From Clostridium_AW malenominatum (GTDB lineage: Bacteria; Bacillota; Clostridia; Clostridiales; Clostridiaceae): DNA of 64,000 nucleotides. The notes beneath the pieces are model-generated. The model did not search any database and was not told the origin of the DNA. It saw only the letters and a program-made list of their open reading frames with translations. The stretch spans positions 62,001 through 126,000 of the forward strand of contig NZ_BAAACF010000003.1 in NCBI RefSeq assembly GCF_039521365.1, read 5' to 3'. The position numbers and the translations under genes are program-made. Within the stretch, counting starts at the first letter, position 1; each line of letters begins with the position of its first letter. Below are positions 35,209 through 44,799 of the stretch, piece by piece.

Positions 35209-36228
35209 TTATCTACTCCCATACATTTTCTCGTAATAGTTTTGATACTCCCCACTGATTATATTTTCCCACCAATGTCTATTATCTAAATACCACTTAA
35301 TAGTTTTTTTAATTCCTTCATCAAAGGTTGTTGTAGGAAGCCATCCTAGTTCATTATTAATTTTTGTAGGGTCTATAGCATAACGCATATCATGTCCTGC
35401 ACGGTCAGTTACATATTTAATTAAATCCTCTGATTTTCCTAGTTCACGAAGAATAGTTTTTACTACTTCTAGGTTGGTGCGTTCATTATGTCCACCAATG
35501 TTATATACTTCCCCTACAGTCCCTTTGTGAATGATTAAGTCAATAGCTCTGCAGTGGTCCTCTACATATAACCAATCACGTACATTTTCTCCAGTTCCGT
35601 ATACAGGCAATTCCTTATCATTTAATGCATTTGCTATCATTAATGGAATTAACTTTTCCGGAAAATGATAGGGTCCATAATTATTAGAGCAACGTGAAAT
35701 AGTTACAGGTACTTTAAAAGTACGGTAATATGCTCCAACTAAAAGATCCGCAGAGGCTTTACTTGCTGAATAAGGGCTTGATGTATGAAGTGGAGTTTCC
35801 TCTGTAAAGAAAAGGTCTGGTCTATCTAGTGGTAAATCTCCATAAACTTCATCCGTAGATACTTGATGATATCTCTTTATTCCATATTTTCTGCAAGCAT
35901 CAAGTAACACTCCAGTACCCATAACATTGGTTTTTAAAAATATGCCTGGGTCTTCAATGGAACGGTCTACGTGACTTTCTGCTGCAAAGTTAACTACTAT
36001 ATCAGGTTTTTCATTTTCGAACATATTAAAAACTTCTTCTCTGTCTGCTATGTCTATTTTATAAAAACTAAAATTAGGATTGTCCTTAACTGAATCTAAG
36101 GTTTCCATGTTGCCTGCATAGGTTAAACTATCTACACAAATTATTTTATAATCCTTATATTTATTAATAATATAGTGAACAAAGTTTCCACCTATGAAAC
36201 CTGCTCCACCGGTTACTACAATTTTCAT
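35209..36228 (-). CDS. rfbB: dTDP-glucose 4,6-dehydratase
   Basis: A 339-residue NAD-dependent SDR enzyme, second step of dTDP-rhamnose synthesis. It has VTGGAGFIGGNFVHY, NFAAESHVDRSIEDP, the catalytic STDEVYGDL with Asp-Glu, and YSASKASAD. Length matches the family. It precedes rfbD by two bases and follows rfbC by 14. Confidence 0.96.
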   Translation of the reverse strand: MKIVVTGGAGFIGGNFVHYIINKYKDYKIICVDSLTYAGNMETLDSVKDNPNFSFYKIDIADREEVFNMFENEKPDIVVNFAAESHVDRSIEDPGIFLKTNVMGTGVLLDACRKYGIKRYHQVSTDEVYGDLPLDRPDLFFTEETPLHTSSPYSASKASADLLVGAYYRTFKVPVTISRCSNNYGPYHFPEKLIPLMIANALNDKELPVYGTGENVRDWLYVEDHCRAIDLIIHKGTVGEVYNIGGHNERTNLEVVKTILRELGKSEDLIKYVTDRAGHDMRYAIDPTKINNELGWLPTTTFDEGIKKTIKWYLDNRHWWENIISGEYQNYYEKMYGSR

Positions 36229-36242
36229 ACAGCTAATCTCCT

Positions 36243-36797
36243 TTATTTAAAATCTATAGTAAAATTACAATCGCTATCCTTAAGAAGAGGTGCTTTTCCA
36301 TCTTTTTCTGAAACTATGGGATTTTCTACATTCCAATCCACATTTATATCGGGATCACACCAAAGGATGCTTCTATCTCTTTCATAGTTATAATAGTTAT
36401 CTGCTTTATACACAAACTCCACATCATCAGTCAAGGTTAAAAACCCGTGACCAAATCCACGAGGAATAAATAATTGTCTCTTATTATCTGCTGAAAGCTC
36501 TACAGCTACCCATTGTTTATAGGTAGGAGAGCCTTTTCTTAAATCCACTGCCACATCTAGCACTGATCCCTTAACACAGCGAACTAATTTTGCTTGTGCA
36601 TACTCACCATTTTGGAAATGTATACCTCTAAGAGTTCCCTTTTCCTTTGAATATGAGTGATTATCTTGTACAAACTCACATTCTATTTCTGGTGTTTTAA
36701 TTTTAGAGTAGGTTTCCATAAACCATCCCCTTTCATCACCAAAAACTTTAGGCTCTATAATATACACGTCCTCTAATTTAGTTTTAATCAAATTCAT
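36243..36797 (-). CDS. rfbC: dTDP-4-dehydrorhamnose 3,5-epimerase
   Basis: A 184-residue cupin-fold epimerase, third step of the pathway. It has FGDERGWFMETY, QDNHSYSKEKGTLRGIHFQ with the catalytic His, RGSPTYKQW, and FIPRGFGHGFLTL. I use the ATG at 36797 with AAGGG 8 bases upstream; a GTG three codons earlier is also open. It is placed between rfbA and rfbB. Confidence 0.94.
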   Translation of the reverse strand: MNLIKTKLEDVYIIEPKVFGDERGWFMETYSKIKTPEIECEFVQDNHSYSKEKGTLRGIHFQNGEYAQAKLVRCVKGSVLDVAVDLRKGSPTYKQWVAVELSADNKRQLFIPRGFGHGFLTLTDDVEFVYKADNYYNYERDRSILWCDPDINVDWNVENPIVSEKDGKAPLLKDSDCNFTIDFK

Positions 36798-36809
36798 ATC
36801 ATACACCCT

Positions 36810-37727
36810 TTATTCCCTTGTTATTGCTATTTCCGTTAATGTATTAAAATCAATGGCCATTTCTTCATTTACTATATTCATGAGATATTTTCCATAATCT
36901 GTTTTAAGCAGAGGCTCTGCTAATTTTATAAGCTGTTCCTCATTTATATAACCTTTCCTATAAGCTATTTCTTCAAGACAAGCTACATATAAACCCTGCC
37001 TTGTCTGTATGGCTTCTACAAAGTTAGCTGCATCAAGAAGCCCCTTGTGAGTACCTGTATCAAACCAAGCCATACCTCTTCCAAAAAGCTCTACTTTTAA
37101 TTTGTTTATTTTTAAGTATTCATTGTTTACTGAAGTTATTTCCAGCTCTCCTCTTTTAGATGGTTTAATGTTTTTAGCTATTTCTATAACCTTATTGTCA
37201 TAAAAATATAGCCCTGGTACTGCATAATTTGACTTTGGATTTTTAGGCTTTTCTTCTATGGATATTACATTATTATTTTTATCAAATTCTACTACTCCAA
37301 AATCTTTGGGATTACTTACATGATATCCAAATATAGTAGCCCCTTCTTTTCTTTCTGCTGCTCTTTCTAGTCTCTCTGTAAATCCATATCCGAAGAATAT
37401 ATTATCTCCTAATATTAGGCATACATTATCATCGCCTATAAATTTTTCACCTATTATAAATGCCTCCGCAAGCCCTCTAGGCTCTTCCTGTATTGCATAT
37501 TCTATACTTAAACCAAGTTCACTGCCATCCTTAAATAGCTCTTTAAAACACTCTATATCCCTTGGAGTTGAAATTATGAGTATTTCGTTTATCCCCGATA
37601 GCATTAGTACAGACATGGGATAATATATCATGGGTTTATCATATATTGGTAGTATTTGTTTGGATACAGACTTTGTTATTGGATAAAGTCTTGTGCCTGA
37701 CCCTCCTGCTAATATTATACCTTTCAT
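36810..37727 (-). CDS. rfbA: Glucose-1-phosphate thymidylyltransferase
   Basis: A 305-residue nucleotidyltransferase that makes dTDP-glucose, first step of the rhamnose pathway. It has LAGGSGTRLYPITKSVSKQ with the nucleotide-binding Arg and Lys, YDKPMIYYPMSVLM, ILGDNIFFG (metal Asp) and GMAWFDTGTHKGL. The ATG at 37727 has GAGGAGG 6 bases upstream and gives the canonical start of the family; an in-frame earlier start would place that RBS inside the gene. It is the second gene of the polysaccharide transcription unit. Confidence 0.95.
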   Translation of the reverse strand: MKGIILAGGSGTRLYPITKSVSKQILPIYDKPMIYYPMSVLMLSGINEILIISTPRDIECFKELFKDGSELGLSIEYAIQEEPRGLAEAFIIGEKFIGDDNVCLILGDNIFFGYGFTERLERAAERKEGATIFGYHVSNPKDFGVVEFDKNNNVISIEEKPKNPKSNYAVPGLYFYDNKVIEIAKNIKPSKRGELEITSVNNEYLKINKLKVELFGRGMAWFDTGTHKGLLDAANFVEAIQTRQGLYVACLEEIAYRKGYINEEQLIKLAEPLLKTDYGKYLMNIVNEEMAIDFNTLTEIAITRE

Positions 37728-37741
37728 TGTTATCCTCCTCA

Positions 37742-39568
37742 CTACATCTTAGTATTAAGCTTTTTCTCCTGGCTTATCATATGGTTTATAGCAATGCCTG
37801 TGCCCAATATTATCCAAAATACAGGTGCTACAGATACTACGCTATCATTAAACAATCCGGCTCCAAGATAACCACAAACTGCTATAAAAATTGAAACTCC
37901 GGCTATAGAAAGAAAATCATCATACTCGCTTTTAAAATACAAGGATATACTTTTTACAATATACATTCCAAATAAAGCAAGCAGTGCAATAAGTGATAAT
38001 ATTCCTGTACTTAATGCCGTTTGCAAATATAGGTTATGAGGCTTATCTACTATTTGCCACATATCTCCATAATAAGCATACATTTTACCTTTAAAATCCT
38101 GCTGTGGAAAATATGCTGCAAAGGTATCAGGTCCATATCCTTTAACTATTGTATTTTTCAATAAAGGAATAGATCTAGACCATATGTATCCCCTTGAAGA
38201 TCCTAGTCTTTCTTTTCCTTTAAATCCCCAAGATTCCACTGGTTCAGTTTTAAGTATATTTCCTCTATTATCAGAAAGTTTTATCTCGTTATTTGCTATT
38301 TTAAAATATAGCTTTATACTGTCTTTTTTTATAACAAAAATATTTTCATCTCCTATTCTTACAAACTGCATACGATAATTCTTGTAATTAGAAGATTTTA
38401 TAGTAAATTCACCAGTTTCCTTTATAGCTTCTAGTGATAGTTTATTGTTATTTACATCATTAAAGATAACTCCACCATCTTCTTCTTTAAGTATTAATGT
38501 TTCAGTAGGAGTTATAATTTTAGCAGCATTTCCTGACACTTCTATTCCTTGTAATGGTAGCTTACTTATTTCCTTTAAACTTTCATCAGAATCTTGTGTT
38601 ATCTCTTTAACATCAGTTAATAGCGATTTAAATCTATTAGCAACAGCTCCTTTAGAAGTCACATTTAATCCAAGAAATATAAATATTAAAACAGCTATGC
38701 CGCTTAAAAAATATTTGAAGTTTCTTTTTATATACTTATTCATTACAATTAAAAGCATAATAAATGCAAAAACTGTACCGATAATTCCTGAACGTGCATT
38801 AGATCCAATTAAATTTATAGCCATTAAAAGAGTAATCAACGCTAATATACATTTAACTTTTTTATTTTTTATTAATATAAACATAGAAAAAGTTAATGGA
38901 AATAACATAGCCATATAACTTCCTACATAGTTATAATGGTATAGGGTAGAGTAAATTTCATATTTATTAAATTTAAATATAATTTTGTCATTTTCCAACA
39001 TATATTTTGAAGGAATCATTATGCTTTTACCAATATTAGTTTTCCATAAGTCATAGCCCATATATTGAAATAAACCTATCAATCCTATTATAGTAGCTCC
39101 TATAAGTAAAGATACAATCATGGCCTTTACATGGTCTTCTTTTTCTACTAAATTCATAGTTAAAAACAATATAATCATATATGCTAGCAGTATGTACATT
39201 CCTTCATACCTATCTGGAAAGCCTTTTAGGGCAATTTCCTTATATTCGGAGGTTAATGTAGATATAATTACAAATAAAGAATATATCCCTATAGGTATGT
39301 AATAGTCATAGCTTTTCCTTACAAAGTTTTTACCATTTTCATAAAACTTTACTAAAAGCATGATAAAAGCAAAAACTGTAAATATATTAATCCATACAGT
39401 TTTATAATAAGAAAAAAAGTCAAAATTCTGCTGTTGCCCATTCCAAAATAGATAAGATGGTCCGCTAAGTGGTACAACTTTCAAGTGAACCATAAGCGGT
39501 ACACATACTATCATCATTATCAAAGGTATTAAATGATAGTATTTTGTATTATCGTAATATTTTTCCAA
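37742..39568 (-). CDS. O-antigen ligase family membrane protein
   Basis: A 608-residue protein of the Wzy_C/WaaL family with about 12 helices. A large extracytoplasmic insert (about 310-430) precedes the conserved loop KGYGPDTFAAYFPQ and the likely active-site segment VDKPHNLYLQ. Such enzymes polymerise or ligate lipid-linked sugars outside the membrane. An ABC exporter is also present, so it more likely attaches a finished chain to a wall acceptor than polymerises it; that is inference. The start is TTG, with GGGAGG eight bases upstream. It is the first gene of the leftward locus. A putative -10 TACAAT lies near 39618, with no convincing -35. Confidence 0.87.
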   Translation of the reverse strand: MEKYYDNTKYYHLIPLIMMIVCVPLMVHLKVVPLSGPSYLFWNGQQQNFDFFSYYKTVWINIFTVFAFIMLLVKFYENGKNFVRKSYDYYIPIGIYSLFVIISTLTSEYKEIALKGFPDRYEGMYILLAYMIILFLTMNLVEKEDHVKAMIVSLLIGATIIGLIGLFQYMGYDLWKTNIGKSIMIPSKYMLENDKIIFKFNKYEIYSTLYHYNYVGSYMAMLFPLTFSMFILIKNKKVKCILALITLLMAINLIGSNARSGIIGTVFAFIMLLIVMNKYIKRNFKYFLSGIAVLIFIFLGLNVTSKGAVANRFKSLLTDVKEITQDSDESLKEISKLPLQGIEVSGNAAKIITPTETLILKEEDGGVIFNDVNNNKLSLEAIKETGEFTIKSSNYKNYRMQFVRIGDENIFVIKKDSIKLYFKIANNEIKLSDNRGNILKTEPVESWGFKGKERLGSSRGYIWSRSIPLLKNTIVKGYGPDTFAAYFPQQDFKGKMYAYYGDMWQIVDKPHNLYLQTALSTGILSLIALLALFGMYIVKSISLYFKSEYDDFLSIAGVSIFIAVCGYLGAGLFNDSVVSVAPVFWIILGTGIAINHMISQEKKLNTKM

Positions 39569-39680
39569 ATCCTTTACCTCCCAAAATAAAGTGGTATTCC
39601 CTTATATATTGTAGCATATTGACAATTAATAATAAAGACAAATAAAGCCTAAAATGGCTTTATCATTAATTACATAAATA

Positions 39681-39711
39681 AAAGAGATAGCCATTATAAG
39701 GCTATCTCTTT
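39681..39711 (-). terminator. Terminator of the S-layer-type gene
   Basis: AAAGAGATAGCC / GGCTATCTCTTT, perfect 12-bp stem with a 7-base loop. It separates the highly expressed wall protein from the polysaccharide locus downstream. Confidence 0.85.
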
Positions 39712-39733
39712 CTGTATTTTTTTATTAATAATA

Positions 39734-42700
39734 TTATTTTTCTATTACAATAGTAATTGTTTTAGTTAATGAGTTGTTTGTTACAGCACTAATTGTTACT
39801 GAACCCTTAGCATCTTCAGATACAGTAAGTCTTCCATCATTATTGATAGATACACTTCCTGTTAATCCAGTTTTATCAACAACTCTGAATCCAGCTAATT
39901 GCATTGCTTTTTTACCATATTGGTCTTTAGCAAAGATAACAACATTAGATTCATTTACTGCCTTTCCATTTGAGTCATATTTAGCCATGTAAGCATCAGT
40001 TACGAAGTTAGCTTTCTTTTTATCTTTTATTGTAATAATATCGTTACTTTCTGTTACAACTAACTCTTTAGCTTTAGTTACTGGATCTGTATAGAACTGT
40101 TCTATATCAACACCAATAGATGTAGTTTTTGGAGCTTCTGTAGAGGATTTAATAGTTGTAGTTACTGCATGTAATGCATTGTTATGCTCAACAGTCACTG
40201 TAGCTACTGTTGATGATCCTGTTTTTGATGAATCAGTTACTTTTCCAGCATAAACTTTTCCACCATCAAATGCATAATTAACACCTGAATCAGTTGTAGT
40301 TCCTAAGAACTCACTTGTATTATCAACTGCAACAGATACTACTGGAGTTCCTGCTAATAATACTTTTGTTCCTCCTGATGTCTTACCATATACCTTAAGA
40401 GTAGCTCCATATGCCTTGTCTCTAGGAGTTAATTCCTTTTCACCTAATTTAACTGAATTAGCGTAAATAGGATCTTTTACTTCATTAACTGTAAATCCTT
40501 TAATATCATCTTTCTTTATAATTGATAGTGATACAGTTTTCTTATCTACTTCTTGTTTTTTACCATCAACTTCTCTTAACAATGTAAATGTAAGAGTAGC
40601 TGCTCCACCTTTTGCATTTTTTGCTGCGATGTTAGCTACAGCATATCCATTTTCTAAGTCAACATCAACTACGTCGTTATTAACAGTTGCATCTCCTGAT
40701 ACTTTAACTCTTACTGTGTTACCTTTATTATTTGAAACCATATCTATTTCTCTGCCATATTGGTCTTTAACTTTTATTCCACCTTTATCAGCACCAAGAT
40801 CTATTTTTTGCTGAGCTCCATCTTCCATAGCGCTTACAAGAACTGAAGAATCAACTTCTATTTTTTCAGCATAAGCCTTCTCTTGAATATTTAATGTTAT
40901 ATTGCTCATGTTAGGTGTATTTTTTACATTGGCAGTTAAGAACATTGTTGATTTAGCAGAAGCTACTTTCTTTAATACTAATTTAGCTGTACCATCTGCT
41001 CTTCTTTCAAATTTAAGTCCGCTATTATCCCCTGAATTATATGCAGGAGTTAAAGTAACATTTTTCTCAAGGTCGTCAACTTTAGTAACTTTATTTCCTT
41101 GTTGGTCAAATGCTTCAAATGGGATTTCAACATCAGTATCTCCCTCTGCAACAGTAACAGTAGGAGTCATTAGAGCAATCTTATCTACTCTGTTAGCTCT
41201 CTTTACTGTAGTGTTTAATGATGCATTTTTTCCTGTAAAAGTCATTGCCATGATTGTTACAGGAACATCAAAAGCATAATCGTCATTTTCTTTTACTCTT
41301 ATTTCAATTGCTGCATTATTAGAATCTGAAGGATCTTGAACTAATCTAGCTGAAAGAATATTAGAATTAGTTACAGTTAACTCATTCTCATATCCGCCTA
41401 CCTTACTACTATTATCAGTTAATATTAATCCTTTTGATATCAATTCAAAATTCTTTGTTTCATTTCCGCTCATGTCATAAGCTGTGTATGGTAAATAATA
41501 AACTTTGCCAGCATCCCCCATACTTAATGTTTCTTTTAACTCTCCAAACTTAATATCGGATAATGTTCCAATTACTGTTGAAGTAGCTAAAGTAGCAGTA
41601 ATAGAAGTTCCAGTTGTAGTGTCATATCCAGTGATTACCACATTTGGGAACTGAATTAAAGAAGTATTTGAGTTTGGTGTAATTATAAGGTTACCACCAG
41701 CTTTCTTCTCTATTTCACCTACTCCTGTCTGGAATTTAATATTAGTTGCAAGATATGATGTTGTTATATCATTTCCATATTGGTCATATACTTTATAAGT
41801 TGCATATCCTCTTTCTACGTCTTTTTCTACTACAGTTCCATTTGCTTCTGTAACACTTTGTTTTCCACGATAAACAGAAAGCTTTGTTGAAGTTATTTCA
41901 ATTTTTTCAACCTTTTGTTGTTTAATATCTATCTTCTCAGTTTTCATTTCCTTTGAGTCATTTTTAACTACTACTGTGTAAGTTCCTTCTGGATAATTTG
42001 AACTATTTACTAATGTAGCTTCTGTCTTAGCTTCGTTCCAATTAACTGTTGCAGTTATAGGAGTTGTTCCTCTACTAACTTCAAAGGTTAATTTTGAAGT
42101 ATCTTCAACAGCTTTGTTGAATGTAACTTTGAAACTGCTAGCGCTAGCAGCTTTTATTGTACTAACTGTTAATTCGCCTGTTACTGGATTAACTATATTT
42201 TTAACATCGTTGAATATAGCGTTTTCTAATGATCCAGTTCCACCTACTAAATAAACTTTAGTATCTGCTCCTAAGTTTTCTTTGATATATTCTTTAGCAT
42301 TAGTTGTGAAAGCATTAGCATTTTTGTTTGAACTTAATACTACTGGTGCTCCAACTTTTGCAGCTGCAGCTGATGCAACTAAAGCGTCAGCAAACTGAGT
42401 TGCAGTTGCTCCACCAAATGCCATGTATATATTATCAAACTTTAAGTCATCTTTGTATTTCTTTAATACTTCTAAGTTAGTTGCAAATCTGTCTGCACCA
42501 CTTGCAACTCTTGTTCCTTTTACGGATTCAATTACTGATGATGGTAAAACTGCTGCTCCACCAACTGCAGAAACTTCTAATCCTTCAGCAACAGCTTTAA
42601 CTACTGCTGGAACTTCGTTTTTGTTTGCGAATAATACTGGTGCACCTTTAGTAGCAGCTATTGAAGCTACTGATAAAGCGTCAGCATATCCGTCTTGTCC

Positions 42701-43195
42701 ATTAACTAAGAAAGCTTCTTTCTTTCCTGTTAATTTTAAAACTTCTTTGGCAACGTTAGCGTTTGTTTCATATCTTGAAGCTCCGCCAAATCTGCTTACT
42801 TCATAAGTTTTGTCTAATTCATCAGCCATAGCTTTAGTTACGGAACCTTCTCCACCAACTATAACTACTTTTTCAGCTTTAAGATCTTTTAGAGTAGCTA
42901 AAAGTTCTGCTGTTGGCTTGTCTACCTTGTTTGTTAAAAGGATTGGTGCGTTTAATGCTTTTGCAAGTGGAGTTGCACTCACCGCGTCTGCATATCCGTA
43001 TCCATTAACTAAAACTACTGTTTTTGCTTCAGCGAAAGCTTTTTTAGCAACACTTACTGCTGTATTTTCTCTTCCAGCACCTTCTAGTCTTTCAACGCTT
43101 GCTGCTGCACTTACTGGTACTGCAGTTAATGTTGACGTAAGTATTAAGCTCATTACTGTAGCACTTGCTAGTGCCTTGTGGCTCTTTTTACTCAT
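39734..43195 (-). CDS. S-layer-type surface protein with three CWB2 repeats
   Basis: A 1153-residue exported protein. It has a signal peptide (about 1-31, ending PVSAAA), then three CWB2 repeats (about 33-335, opening with VERLEGAGRENTA, VSRFGGASRYETN and VASGADRFATN). About 800 residues of beta-rich, Ig/BIG-like domains follow, with recurrent 'YDQYGN' or 'KDQYGR' motifs. CWB2 triplets bind the anionic polysaccharide of the clostridial wall non-covalently. Domain order (anchor first, displayed part after) and Ala/Lys-rich, GC-richer codon use suggest an abundant S-layer or major surface protein. The RBS GAGGAGG is excellent. It is adjacent to the polysaccharide operon that plausibly makes its anchor. 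Confidence 0.88.
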   Translation of the reverse strand: MSKKSHKALASATVMSLILTSTLTAVPVSAAASVERLEGAGRENTAVSVAKKAFAEAKTVVLVNGYGYADAVSATPLAKALNAPILLTNKVDKPTAELLATLKDLKAEKVVIVGGEGSVTKAMADELDKTYEVSRFGGASRYETNANVAKEVLKLTGKKEAFLVNGQDGYADALSVASIAATKGAPVLFANKNEVPAVVKAVAEGLEVSAVGGAAVLPSSVIESVKGTRVASGADRFATNLEVLKKYKDDLKFDNIYMAFGGATATQFADALVASAAAAKVGAPVVLSSNKNANAFTTNAKEYIKENLGADTKVYLVGGTGSLENAIFNDVKNIVNPVTGELTVSTIKAASASSFKVTFNKAVEDTSKLTFEVSRGTTPITATVNWNEAKTEATLVNSSNYPEGTYTVVVKNDSKEMKTEKIDIKQQKVEKIEITSTKLSVYRGKQSVTEANGTVVEKDVERGYATYKVYDQYGNDITTSYLATNIKFQTGVGEIEKKAGGNLIITPNSNTSLIQFPNVVITGYDTTTGTSITATLATSTVIGTLSDIKFGELKETLSMGDAGKVYYLPYTAYDMSGNETKNFELISKGLILTDNSSKVGGYENELTVTNSNILSARLVQDPSDSNNAAIEIRVKENDDYAFDVPVTIMAMTFTGKNASLNTTVKRANRVDKIALMTPTVTVAEGDTDVEIPFEAFDQQGNKVTKVDDLEKNVTLTPAYNSGDNSGLKFERRADGTAKLVLKKVASAKSTMFLTANVKNTPNMSNITLNIQEKAYAEKIEVDSSVLVSAMEDGAQQKIDLGADKGGIKVKDQYGREIDMVSNNKGNTVRVKVSGDATVNNDVVDVDLENGYAVANIAAKNAKGGAATLTFTLLREVDGKKQEVDKKTVSLSIIKKDDIKGFTVNEVKDPIYANSVKLGEKELTPRDKAYGATLKVYGKTSGGTKVLLAGTPVVSVAVDNTSEFLGTTTDSGVNYAFDGGKVYAGKVTDSSKTGSSTVATVTVEHNNALHAVTTTIKSSTEAPKTTSIGVDIEQFYTDPVTKAKELVVTESNDIITIKDKKKANFVTDAYMAKYDSNGKAVNESNVVIFAKDQYGKKAMQLAGFRVVDKTGLTGSVSINNDGRLTVSEDAKGSVTISAVTNNSLTKTITIVIEK

Positions 43196-43597
43196 ATTAT
43201 GATAACCTCCTCATTTAAGTGAAATTAAATTATTGTTTTTTATTTTTTATTTATATATTGTAATTAATATATAACACATTTATATAAATGGCAATTGCGC
43301 CATTTAAGGCTCAATGGTAATTATATCATATGTATAGGTTGTTTACCATTATTATTAAAAGATTTTATAATAAATATAAAATCAAACAAAAACTTTTTCT
43401 ATAAAGTAGTTTGTTTTGCATATTTAACCTCTTTTACTATTATACAATAACATCTTTACTTTTTCCATACCTTTTTAATTAGAAAATCAAACCATTAATG
43501 CCAAATAGTTATTTTTCTTATTTTAAGATATAGCTGTACACTTTAAGTCTTTATATTCTACAAAACTTTAATAATTCCTTCTAGAAAAATAAATTTT
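43196..43597 (-). promoter_or_regulatory. Long leader and promoter region of the S-layer-type gene
   Basis: 402 bases without a gene. It holds an 8-bp hairpin, TAAATGGC / GCCATTTA (43285-43292 with 43299-43306), about 90 bases before the start codon. A minus-strand TATAAT lies near 43437-43442 without a good -35. A long untranslated leader with a 5' structure is common for abundant, stable surface-protein mRNAs. No known riboswitch is recognised. Confidence 0.45.
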
Positions 43598-44617
43598 TTA
43601 TAATTTTATTTTTCTTTTAATCTTATTAAAAATCATACTTATTATTAGAGGAATTATTATGGATATTATAAATGAAGATATTAAAAATTCTAAACTTCCT
43701 ATGCTTATTTTATATCCCTTAAATATTTTAATATAATAATAAATTATTAAAGGATGAGCAAAATATATTGCAAAAGAATTAATGGATATATTTTTTAGAA
43801 ATTTAAATAGCCTTCCTTGTGAAAAATCCCTACTTAATATATATATAGTAAATATTATAGAATATATAATTATTGAAGGTCTTATAAAGGTAGTGGCATA
43901 GTCTAAACTTTTACCCACCTTTATGCTAATAAATGTCTCTATTAATATACCTGATAGGCATATTAATAATATGCAGCTTATTAAAGCTTTATGACACTTA
44001 AATTTTTCTCTATACTTTTTTATATTTTCACTTAAATATATTCCTAAACAAAAATAAAATAACCAAAATATTGGATTTCTTTTCGAATAAAAATCAAGTG
44101 ATAGATTTGGAATATTAAAATAATGGGCTGAGGTAATTACCCCTCCAGATAGGATTAAAGCTAATATTACACCCCATATTTTTTTACTCACTATATATAG
44201 TACGGGGAAAAACAAATAAAGTTCGATAATTAAGGGTAAAAAATAAAGATGATAAAAAATTTTATCTCCCTTTAAAAAAAGTTCAAGCCAACTATTGTAA
44301 TTAAAGTTTTTATTTATAATTGTTAAATAAATAATTCCCCATAATATATAAGGAGGAATTACTTTCAGCAATCTTTTTTTATAAAACCTTAAAAGGTTTT
44401 TATCTTTTTTATAACTTAATCCTAAACCTAATCCTGAGAATATAATAAATAAGGGCACAGAGAACCTAGATAATTGATTAAGTATTATAGCTACCTTGTA
44501 GCTTTGGCTACCTTTCGTAGCTGCTCCAATGACAAAGGCAGAAATATGTATCATTACCACAGCAAAGGTAGCATATGCTTTTCCCATGTCTATCTCAGTA
44601 AAATTATATTTTGCCAT
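43598..44617 (-). CDS. Acyltransferase-3 family membrane protein
   Basis: A 339-residue integral membrane protein with about ten helices, of the family that O-acetylates sugars and other cell-surface acceptors. The family's motif region is KAYATFAVVMIHISAFVIG, where the conserved His lies in helix 1. PLFIIFSGLGLGLSYKK and FYKKRLLKVIPPYILWGI follow. The start is ATG at 44617; a GTG three codons upstream is possible. It is next to the S-layer-type gene, so modification of a wall polymer is plausible but unproven. Confidence 0.85.
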   Translation of the reverse strand: MAKYNFTEIDMGKAYATFAVVMIHISAFVIGAATKGSQSYKVAIILNQLSRFSVPLFIIFSGLGLGLSYKKDKNLLRFYKKRLLKVIPPYILWGIIYLTIINKNFNYNSWLELFLKGDKIFYHLYFLPLIIELYLFFPVLYIVSKKIWGVILALILSGGVITSAHYFNIPNLSLDFYSKRNPIFWLFYFCLGIYLSENIKKYREKFKCHKALISCILLICLSGILIETFISIKVGKSLDYATTFIRPSIIIYSIIFTIYILSRDFSQGRLFKFLKNISINSFAIYFAHPLIIYYYIKIFKGYKISIGSLEFLISSFIISIIIPLIISMIFNKIKRKIKL

Positions 44618-44730
44618 AATAACCACTCTTTTCTAGAATTTTCTTTTGCCACCTATTATATCACATATTGATTTTTTTGCATATTATGTTAAACTTATTT
44701 TATAGTTATAATTATATAGTATTTATTTGG

Positions 44731-44759
44731 TTGAAAGTCCACATAATATTGTATATAAT
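44731..44759 (+). promoter_or_regulatory. Sigma-A promoter of the SEC-C gene
   Basis: TTGAAA, 17-base spacer, TATAAT, placed 40 bases before the ATG at 44800. Very close to the vegetative consensus. Confidence 0.8.
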
Positions 44760-44799
44760 AAGACGTGGAACTACACTTAAGTAAAAGGAGAATTGGCAT

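Noticed and set aside
39774..43202. Several long + strand frames opposite the S-layer-type gene
   Set aside because: They are mirror frames of a coding sequence with low stop frequency; no ribosome sites, and the minus strand encodes clear domains.
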